Origin: an uncultured Archangium sp.
GTDB taxonomy: Bacteria; Myxococcota; Myxococcia; Myxococcales; Myxococcaceae
NCBI GenBank assembly: GCA_946479335.1
Contig: CAMLFP010000149.1
Location: 1 to 12,179 of the forward strand
Direction: 5' to 3'
Length of the DNA: 12,179 nucleotides
This document shows positions 6,601 through 12,179 of the stretch, one piece after another (the first letter of the stretch is position 1; every line of letters begins with the position of its first letter). The position numbers and the translations under genes are program-made. The notes below the pieces were generated by a model. The model made no database searches and was not told the DNA's origin. It saw only the letters and a list, made by a program, of their open reading frames with translations.

Positions 6601-7713
6601 ATGAAAAGCCTCCGCATCGCCGCGTTGACGGTCCTGGGTTTGACTGCGTGCACCGAGAAGAAGGCCGCGCCGCCGCCGCCTCCCCCGGCTCCGAAGGCCG
6701 AGACGAAGCCCGCGCCGCCGCCGCCGCCCGCCGAGGAGCCGAAGGCTGACAAGGAGTGCGCCGCGCCCTTCGACACCAGCGGCGAGGCCACGGAGCTCAA
6801 GTTCGGCGACAAGGCCGCGAAGCTCACCGGCACGAAGCTGACGTTCGCCGACAAAGACGCTGACGGCCTGACCTTCGGCGTGCTGGGCCCCATCAACGAA
6901 GACTCCGGCGCCAACATCGTCGCGCTGCGCAAGTACCTCAAGTTCTTCCAGGCCGAGAAGGCCGACGCGATCATCGTCACCGGCGACGTCGGCGAGGTGG
7001 CTCCCGGCATCGAGCGCGTGCTCGCGGAGCTGGGCCAGAGCAAGCTCCCCGTCTACGTCACCATCGGCAACCTCGAGTGCCGCGCCGACTACCTCAAGGG
7101 CGTGGAGGCCGCGCAGGCGAAGTTCCCCAACATCGTGAACCTCACCAGGGTGCGCGAGATCTCGTACCCCGAGCTGACGCTGCTCTCGCTGCCCGGCCAC
7201 CACGACGCGAAGTACATCCACTGCGCGACGGGCTGCCAGTACCTGCCGTCGACCGTGAAGGAGGTCGTGAAGGCCGCGAAAGACTCGAAGGTGCCGGTGG
7301 CGCTGATCGCCCACGGCCCGCCGCACGGCAAGGGCAACCAGGCGCTCGACTTCGCCACCGAGAACGTCGGCGACGAGGCCATCACCGCCGCCATCAACGA
7401 CGGCAACATCAGCTTCGGCTTCTTCTCGAACATCAAGGAGGCCGGCGGCCGCGCGACGTCTGACGCCGAGGGCACCGAGCTGGTGAAGGAAGGCGCCGTC
7501 GCCAAGAAGCTCTTCATGAACCCCGGCCCGGCCGACGCCACCACGGGTTGGGACATGAACGACGCCACCACCGCGATGGGCCTGGCCGCCGTCTTCAAGC
7601 TGAACAACGGCGAGGCGACGTGGAAGCTGCTCCGCCTCAAGCAGCCCACCGCGGCCGAGAAGGCCGAAGCGAAGAAGCTCGACCCGCCCGCGCGCGAAGC
7701 GAAGCCGGAGTAA
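6601..7713 (+). CDS. Lipoprotein with degenerate metallophosphoesterase-like domain
   Basis: A 370-residue predicted lipoprotein. It has a signal peptide with lipobox GLTAC (Cys17), then a Pro/Lys/Ala-rich tether (about 22-50, two runs of prolines) that could span part of the periplasm, then a globular domain from about residue 85. The domain follows the calcineurin-type metallophosphoesterase order, but most metal ligands are altered. The first-strand DxH position reads GVLGPIN (93-99), GD is kept (TGDVGE, D129), GNH has become GNLE (156-159), a GH-like site is kept (AHGPPHG, H238), and the final GHxH has become FSNIKEAGG (275-283). Established family knowledge requires these residues for bimetal catalysis, so I infer a non-catalytic or altered protein. 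Extra cysteines (C160, C208, C212) could form disulfides. ATG 6601 has no Shine-Dalgarno. It is first of three tightly spaced plus-strand genes. Confidence 0.75.
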   Translation: MKSLRIAALTVLGLTACTEKKAAPPPPPPAPKAETKPAPPPPPAEEPKADKECAAPFDTSGEATELKFGDKAAKLTGTKLTFADKDADGLTFGVLGPINEDSGANIVALRKYLKFFQAEKADAIIVTGDVGEVAPGIERVLAELGQSKLPVYVTIGNLECRADYLKGVEAAQAKFPNIVNLTRVREISYPELTLLSLPGHHDAKYIHCATGCQYLPSTVKEVVKAAKDSKVPVALIAHGPPHGKGNQALDFATENVGDEAITAAINDGNISFGFFSNIKEAGGRATSDAEGTELVKEGAVAKKLFMNPGPADATTGWDMNDATTAMGLAAVFKLNNGEATWKLLRLKQPTAAEKAEAKKLDPPAREAKPE

Positions 7714-7719
7714 GTGCCC

Positions 7720-8475
7720 ATGGCGCCCGGGGGACGCCGACGACTCGGAGATCTGCTGCTCGACGCCCGGCTGCTCACCACTGAGCAGCTCAACGAGGCG
7801 CTGCACGAACAACGCAAGTGGGGTGGCCGCCTCGGCCGCACCGTGGTGGAGCTGGGCTTCGTCACCGAGACCGCGATGGCGGAGGTGCTCGGCGGTCAGC
7901 TCCAGCTGGAGGTCGTCGACCTCGACACCTTGCAGATCGCCCCGGAGCTGCCCAAGACCGTGCGCCTCGACATCTGCGAGCGCTACGGCGTCTTCCCCGT
8001 CGCGCTCGACGCGGCCGCGCGCACCCTCACCGTCGCCACCGCCGACCCCACCAACATCGCGAACCTCGAGGCGGTGCAGTTCGCCGCGGGCATGCGCGTG
8101 CAGGCCGCGGTGTCGACCGCCAGCGCCATCGAGCGCGCCATCCGCCGGCACTACTTCGGCGAGGAGCCGCTGGTGCCGGTGCCCACCGCGTCGACGCCTC
8201 GCGAGAACCGCACCACCTTCGAGCTGAACGCACTGCTGGGCGACGACGCCATGACGCGGAAGACCCTGGAGATCCCCATCTCCATCGGGCCGACGCCGGT
8301 GCCGACGCCCGACTCCGAGCTGCGCCGCGAGGTGGCGGTGCTCAAGGAGCGCATCGAGATGCTCGAGGAGCTCAACGCGTCGCATGTGAAGGCGCTGCGC
8401 GGCATGGTGGAGCTGCTCATCGAGTCGGGTCTCGTGGCGCGTGACGAGTACCTCGAGAAGCTGCATCAGGACTGA
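7720..8475 (+). CDS. Stand-alone MshEN (GspE/PilB N-terminal) protein, predicted c-di-GMP receptor
   Basis: A 251-residue cytoplasmic protein consisting of the N-terminal domain of type II secretion/type IV pilus ATPases, without the ATPase. It carries the two 24-residue MshEN motifs that each bind half of c-di-GMP: R8-Q31, beginning RLGDLLLDARLL, and R37-Q60, beginning RLGRTVVELGFV, separated by the usual five residues. Arg, Leu, Gly and the final Gln are kept in both; the mid-motif Gly is Arg17 in the first motif, and one Leu is Met53 in the second. The fold continues to about residue 147 (typical phrase LTVATADPTNIANLEAV). Residues 199-225 look like a coiled coil, followed by a short helical tail. 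ATG 7720 is preferred over GTG 7714 because GGAG lies 9 bases upstream. It begins 6 bases after the lipoprotein gene. It may act as a c-di-GMP-controlled adaptor; its partner is unknown. Confidence 0.85.
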   Translation: MAPGGRRRLGDLLLDARLLTTEQLNEALHEQRKWGGRLGRTVVELGFVTETAMAEVLGGQLQLEVVDLDTLQIAPELPKTVRLDICERYGVFPVALDAAARTLTVATADPTNIANLEAVQFAAGMRVQAAVSTASAIERAIRRHYFGEEPLVPVPTASTPRENRTTFELNALLGDDAMTRKTLEIPISIGPTPVPTPDSELRREVAVLKERIEMLEELNASHVKALRGMVELLIESGLVARDEYLEKLHQD

Positions 8476-8479
8476 GCGG

Positions 8480-9415
8480 ATGCGTCTGCTCGTCGTCAGC
8501 GCCCTGCTCGCCTCCGCAGCGCTCGCGCAAGCGCCCAGCCCCGCCGAGCTCGTCGCGCGCGCTCCCCGAGACGCGTGGCGGCCCATCGCGCCGGCCGACC
8601 TGCTGGTGCTGGAGCTGCGGCCGCTCGCGCGCGGAAAGCCCCGCCGCGTGGTGATCCAGCTGATGCCGCCACCCTTCAGTCAGGGCTGGGTGGGCAACGT
8701 GCGGCGGCTCGCCGCTGCCCACTGGTGGGACGGGCTCACCGTGAACCGCGTGCAGGAGAACTATGTCGTGCAGTGGGGAGACCCGCTCGGTGACGACCCG
8801 GCGAAGGCGAAGCCGTTGCCTCCGGGGCTCGTGAAGGTCGCCGCGGCCGACTACGTCGCGCCCGTGCCGCGCGCGCGGGCAGCGCCGGGTGACGGGGGCA
8901 ACGACGCGCCCGCGCTGCAAGGCGTGCTGCCGCTCCGCGATGCGTACGCGGCGCACGTCGGCGTGACCCCGGAGGGCTGGCCCTTCGCCACCGACGGCAG
9001 CGCGTACTGGCCGGTGCACTGCCCCGGCATGGTGGGCGTGGGTCGCGACGTGCCGCCTGACACGGGCTCCGGCGCCGAGCTCTACGTGGTCTCCGGGCAC
9101 GCGCCCCGCCACCTCGATCGCAACCTCGGCCTCGTCGGCCGCGTGATCGAGGGCCTGGAGCACCTCACGAGCCTCCCGCGCGGCGGCGGCGCGCTGGGGT
9201 TCTACGAGACAGCGGCGGAGCGGGTGCCGATCAGCTCCGTGCGGCTGGGCACCGAGGTGAAGGAGTTCCCTGCCTGGGAGTACCTCTCACCCACCACGCC
9301 CGACTTCGCGGCGTACGTCGAGGCGCGGATGAACCGCCGAGACCCGTTCTTCGTGACCCCGGCCGGCGGCGCCGACGTGTGCAACGTGCCCGTGCCGGTG
9401 CGTCGCGTGAAGTGA
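8480..9415 (+). CDS. Exported cyclophilin-type peptidyl-prolyl isomerase (divergent)
   Basis: A 311-residue predicted periplasmic protein. Residues 1-16 form a Sec signal peptide (MRLLVVSALLASAALA-Q), with no lipobox. The cyclophilin core is recognisable but diverged: WWDGLTVNRVQENYVVQWGDP (83 to about 102) corresponds to the family's DGTIFHRV...IQGGDP, keeping catalytic-type Arg90 and Gln98. HCPGMVGVGRD followed by GAELYVVSGHAPRHLD corresponds to the GMLSMA...SQFFI region, and the end resembles FGRVVEGMDVV (LVGRVIEGLEHL). Insertions make it longer than the roughly 165-residue core. The role would be folding of envelope proteins. The ATG at 8480 lies 4 bases after the MshEN stop, with AGGA 8 bases upstream, so the two genes are probably translated from one mRNA. 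Isomerase activity is uncertain given the substitutions. Confidence 0.8.
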   Translation: MRLLVVSALLASAALAQAPSPAELVARAPRDAWRPIAPADLLVLELRPLARGKPRRVVIQLMPPPFSQGWVGNVRRLAAAHWWDGLTVNRVQENYVVQWGDPLGDDPAKAKPLPPGLVKVAAADYVAPVPRARAAPGDGGNDAPALQGVLPLRDAYAAHVGVTPEGWPFATDGSAYWPVHCPGMVGVGRDVPPDTGSGAELYVVSGHAPRHLDRNLGLVGRVIEGLEHLTSLPRGGGALGFYETAAERVPISSVRLGTEVKEFPAWEYLSPTTPDFAAYVEARMNRRDPFFVTPAGGADVCNVPVPVRRVK

Positions 9416-9417
9416 CT

Positions 9418-11829
9418 TCAGGCGCGCTTCGCGTCGGCCTTCTTGCGCTCGTCGATGAGCGTCGCGATGTGCTCCAGCACCTGCGGGTGGCTCAAGATGA
9501 GCTCGTCGAAGTCCTGCTTGGGCAGGCGGAGCAGCGAGGTGCGCCGCGAGGCCTTCACGGTCGCCGACGCCGCCGAGCGCGTCATCAGCGACATCTCGCC
9601 GAAGACCTGGCCCTCCTTGAGGCCCGCGATGCGTTTACCGCCGACGTCGACCTCCACCTCGCCGGAGAGCACGACGTAGAGGCCGTCGCTCGGCTGGCCC
9701 TGCTTCACCAGCACCTCGCCGCGCTGCACGTCGCGGGCGCGGAAGCGCGCCACCAGCTCGCGGCGATCGTTGCGGTTGAAGGGCGCGAAGAGCGCCGCGG
9801 AGTTCATCAGGTTCGACAGCATGCGCTGCCGCGCGAACTTCTTGAGCGCGGTGGCCACTGCCGGGTGCTCGCTGGAGAGCTCCTTGAGCACCTCCGACGA
9901 GATGGTGAGCACCTGCGTGTCTTCGGCCGCGGCCTCGACCGACGCCGACCGGGGCGCGTCAGAGAGCAGCGCCATCTCGCCGAAGAAGCTGCCTTCCTCG
10001 AGCGTCGCGATGTCGCGGCGCGCGCCGTGATCGGTGCGGAACACCTTCGCCGAACCGGCGCAGATGACGAAGAAGGCATCGGCGGCGTCGCCCTGCTCGA
10101 ACACCAACTGGCCCTGGTCGAAGCGCTGCAGCGGGCACTTCTCGAAGAGCGCGATGAACGCCGCTTCGGGGAGGTCGGAGAAGAGCGGGATCTTCGGCAG
10201 CTCGCCGGCCGCGGGGCGCGCGTCGTCGGGCGCGTCCATGGCCTCTTCGACGGGCGTCGCGGCGACGGGCGCGGCCGCCACCGAGTTGAGCAACGAGTCG
10301 CTGTCGTCGAGATCGAGCTCGGTGAACGAGACCTTCGCGGCGACGGCCGGCGGAGGCTTCGCAGCGGGCGTGGACGGCCCGGCGTCGACGTCGAACTGCG
10401 AGAAGGCCGCGAGGCTGCGCTCGAGATCCGTCGCGCCCTCCATCGCGGAGAGGGAGCTCGCGCCACCCGGGACGACCGGCGCCACCTCGGGCGGCGCGAC
10501 GATGGCGTCTCTCGCGGGCGCGCTGAACCCGGGCGGCAACCAGATGCGGCTGCTCGAGGGAGCCGACGACGGCGCTTCGGCCTTGCGCGGCTTGAGGCCC
10601 GGCGGCGCGGCCTCCACCGCCGGCGCGATGGCCGGAGGCGCGGTCTCCGCAGCACCGACCGCCGGCGGGAGCGGCGTCGTGCCGACCACCACCTCTTCGG
10701 GGGCAGCCGCCTCGACCGGCGCGGCTTCGTCGGGCGCGACTGACGCAGCAGGCGCCTCGGTCTCGGAGGCCTCGAGGGCCGCGGCCGCAGCCGACTCGAC
10801 CACCTGCAGCAAGGGCGCCGACGAGGGCTCCTCCGGCGTCGCGTCGAACTCGATGACCTCGCCCTGCTCGAGCGCCTCGTCGCCGGTGACGGTCTCGACC
10901 TCGATGACGGCGGCGACGTCGAAGGCCACGACCTCCGGCACCGCCTCACCGACCACGATCTCCTCGGGAGGCGGCGCGGGCAGCGGCGCCTCGGCCTCCT
11001 CGGTGAGCTCGAACACCGGCGCGGAAGGAACGGGCGCGGGCATCGCCTTCGGCACGGTCAGCTCGATGACCTCCTCGGGCGCGGCCGCAGGCACCTGCAG
11101 CTCCGGCGGGAGTTCGTCTGGCGACGGGAGCGACGACGTCACCGGCACGTCCAGCTCGATGGCGGTGTCGACCAGGGCCTTCGGGCCGGCGTCAACGTCG
11201 TCGACCGACTCGATCTCGATGGCGTCGGCGCGGCGGGTGGGGTTCGGGCCCCGCTGCGCGCTCATGCCGCCGATGGAGCTCGGCCCCTCGTCCATCGGGA
11301 GCTCGTAGTCGGGCAGCTCGAGCGCGTCGGCGCGGTTCATCGGCGACGGCGCGTCGGGCTGGGGGCGCGACGGCTTCTTCGACGCGGCGACCGGCGCGTC
11401 GAGATCGATGGCGTCCTTGCGGTTCGAGAACGACGAGGCCACCGGCGTGGCGACGTTGCGCGAGATCTCCATGTCGGGCGCCGGCACGGCGGCCTTCGCG
11501 GCGCGACCTCCGCCCGACTTCTGGGCGTACAGATCGGCCAACATCTTCTGCACGCTCTTGTGCGCGGGGTCCAACTCCAGCACCAGCTTGCTGGCGGCGA
11601 TGGCGCGCGGGAGGAACCCGTCACGCGCGAAGCCCTCGGCCGCGGCGACGTAGGCGACCATCGCCTTGTCTTTCTTGCCTGCCTTGGCCCACGCGTCGCC
11701 GAGCCGCAGGCGGGTCTGGTGATCTTTGCGATCGGCCGCGCAGTACTCCTCGTACGCCTCGGCAGCCTTGGCGAACTTGCCCTTGGTGAAGAGCTGGCTC
11801 GCTTTGTCTTTCAGCTGCCTGATGTCCAT
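9418..11829 (-). CDS. TPR protein with long disordered linker and two cNMP-binding domains
   Basis: An 803-residue predicted cytoplasmic regulator. Residues 1-105 contain TPR-like helices (FTKGKFAKAAEAYEEYC; GDAWAKAGKKDKAMVAYVAA). Residues about 110-540 are Pro/Ala/Glu/Asp-rich and likely disordered, with recurring short motifs. Residues about 543-660 and 673-795 are two cyclic-nucleotide-binding (CRP-type) beta-rolls. The first has a full phosphate-binding cassette, FGEMALLSDAPRSAS (616-630), with Glu618 and Arg627. The second reads FGEMSLMTRSAASAT (743-757), keeping Glu745 but replacing the Pro-Arg pair by Ala-Ala, so classical cAMP binding is doubtful there. There is no DNA-binding domain or enzyme domain, suggesting a protein-protein effector. 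The ATG at 11829 follows the stop of the upstream HEAT gene by one base (TGAGATG), implying translational coupling. The stop at 9418-9420 lies two bases from the convergent isomerase stop. Confidence 0.85.
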   Translation of the reverse strand: MDIRQLKDKASQLFTKGKFAKAAEAYEEYCAADRKDHQTRLRLGDAWAKAGKKDKAMVAYVAAAEGFARDGFLPRAIAASKLVLELDPAHKSVQKMLADLYAQKSGGGRAAKAAVPAPDMEISRNVATPVASSFSNRKDAIDLDAPVAASKKPSRPQPDAPSPMNRADALELPDYELPMDEGPSSIGGMSAQRGPNPTRRADAIEIESVDDVDAGPKALVDTAIELDVPVTSSLPSPDELPPELQVPAAAPEEVIELTVPKAMPAPVPSAPVFELTEEAEAPLPAPPPEEIVVGEAVPEVVAFDVAAVIEVETVTGDEALEQGEVIEFDATPEEPSSAPLLQVVESAAAAALEASETEAPAASVAPDEAAPVEAAAPEEVVVGTTPLPPAVGAAETAPPAIAPAVEAAPPGLKPRKAEAPSSAPSSSRIWLPPGFSAPARDAIVAPPEVAPVVPGGASSLSAMEGATDLERSLAAFSQFDVDAGPSTPAAKPPPAVAAKVSFTELDLDDSDSLLNSVAAAPVAATPVEEAMDAPDDARPAAGELPKIPLFSDLPEAAFIALFEKCPLQRFDQGQLVFEQGDAADAFFVICAGSAKVFRTDHGARRDIATLEEGSFFGEMALLSDAPRSASVEAAAEDTQVLTISSEVLKELSSEHPAVATALKKFARQRMLSNLMNSAALFAPFNRNDRRELVARFRARDVQRGEVLVKQGQPSDGLYVVLSGEVEVDVGGKRIAGLKEGQVFGEMSLMTRSAASATVKASRRTSLLRLPKQDFDELILSHPQVLEHIATLIDERKKADAKRA

Positions 11830-11830
11830 C

Positions 11831-12179
11831 TCAGTGAGGCCCCCCGGGTTGGTTCGCCGCCGGCTGCAACGCGTTCAACGCCGCCTGCGCGCTCTCGCGC
11901 ACCCGGCGATCGTAGTCGCCTTTGAGCGCGTCGATGGCCTCCAATTGCGAGGTGGCCTTGAGCTGCGCCAGCGCCCGGCACGCCGCGCTGCGGACCTCGG
12001 CGCTGTCGCTGAACAGATCGCGCGCGACGGTGGCGGTGGCCTTCTCGTCGCCGAGGCGGCCGAGCGCCAGCAACACGTCACGGCGCGCGATGGTCTCCGG
12101 GTCGTCGAGCAGCGCGCGCAGCAGCGGCACCGCCTCCCGGTCGCCCAGCTCGCCCAGGAGCCGCGCGGCGACCCCGGCC
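11831..12179 (-). CDS. HEAT-repeat protein (C-terminal part, cut by window edge)
   Basis: The last 115 codons or so of a gene that begins beyond the right edge. The visible part is a chain of HEAT/PBS-lyase-type helical repeats of about 30 residues: AARLLGELGDREAVPLLRAL, LLALGRLGDEKATATVARDL, and AACRALAQLKATSQLEAIDAL, then QAALNAL, ending with a short Pro/Gly tail (NQPGGPH). Such repeats form superhelical protein-binding scaffolds; no enzymatic function can be seen. An internal GTG at 12130-12128 could be mistaken for the start, but the repeat pattern continues upstream in frame to the edge, so the gene is partial. It is directly followed, after one base, by the TPR/cNMP gene, so both are probably one operon. 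Confidence 0.8.
   Translation of the reverse strand, partial: AGVAARLLGELGDREAVPLLRALLDDPETIARRDVLLALGRLGDEKATATVARDLFSDSAEVRSAACRALAQLKATSQLEAIDALKGDYDRRVRESAQAALNALQPAANQPGGPH

Noticed and set aside
6586..8586. Very long minus-strand open frame opposite the lipoprotein and MshEN genes
   Set aside because: It spans two well-supported genes, is Arg/Gly/Leu-rich, and has no family features.
9408..9420. Short palindrome TGAAG-tga-CTTCA at the 9415/9418 convergent junction as a terminator
   Set aside because: Only five A+T-containing pairs with a three-base loop and no T-run; too weak to call.
10034..11308. Plus-strand open frame rich in Ser, Thr, Ala and Gly
   Set aside because: It mirrors the Pro/Ala/Glu-rich linker of the TPR/cNMP gene on the opposite strand, so its low complexity is a by-product.
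1..12179. Defence system, phage, transposon or CRISPR content
   Set aside because: No transposase, integrase, nuclease-defence, repeat-spacer or attachment-site pattern was found. All genes look like chromosomal housekeeping or signalling genes with uniform base composition.

Overview
The window is very G+C-rich, with G or C at almost every third codon position, and is packed with genes: no gap between genes exceeds about 65 bases. The gene families (TsaP-like LysM protein beside DprA, stand-alone MshEN protein, TPR plus tandem cNMP-binding protein, HEAT repeats, many lipoproteins) fit a myxobacterium or close relative in Myxococcota. This taxonomic call is an inference from gene content and base composition only. 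No RNA gene, CRISPR array, insertion sequence, phage gene or integration site was seen.

Left part (1-3281, minus strand): a four-gene run transcribed in the order pgeF (YfiH/laccase-domain protein), a CpoB/YbgF-like lipoprotein, a TsaP-like LysM protein, and dprA (cut by the left edge). Gaps of 12, 12 and 45 bases suggest one operon for envelope, type IV pilus and DNA-processing functions. TsaP (secretin-associated, type IV pili) beside DprA (transformation) is a meaningful pairing.

Middle (3298-5721, plus strand): a membrane diguanylate cyclase (TM - periplasmic region with a CxxCH motif - TM - HAMP - GAF - GGDEF) diverges from pgeF with almost no space between. A small DoxX-like membrane protein follows. 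A short lipoprotein gene (5733-6536, minus) converges on it, with a hairpin spanning both stop codons.

Right part: three tightly packed plus-strand genes (6601-9415) encode a lipoprotein with a degenerate metallophosphoesterase-like fold, a stand-alone MshEN protein (predicted cyclic-di-GMP receptor) and an exported, divergent cyclophilin. Convergent to these, on the minus strand, a HEAT-repeat gene (cut by the right edge) leads directly into a long protein with TPRs, a roughly 430-residue disordered linker and two cNMP-binding domains.

The common theme is second-messenger signalling at the cell envelope: one predicted c-di-GMP synthase, one predicted c-di-GMP receptor of the type found on pilus and secretion ATPases, a cNMP-type regulator and a type IV pilus accessory protein. 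Their functional connection is inferred from proximity. No strictly new system can be claimed from sequence alone.
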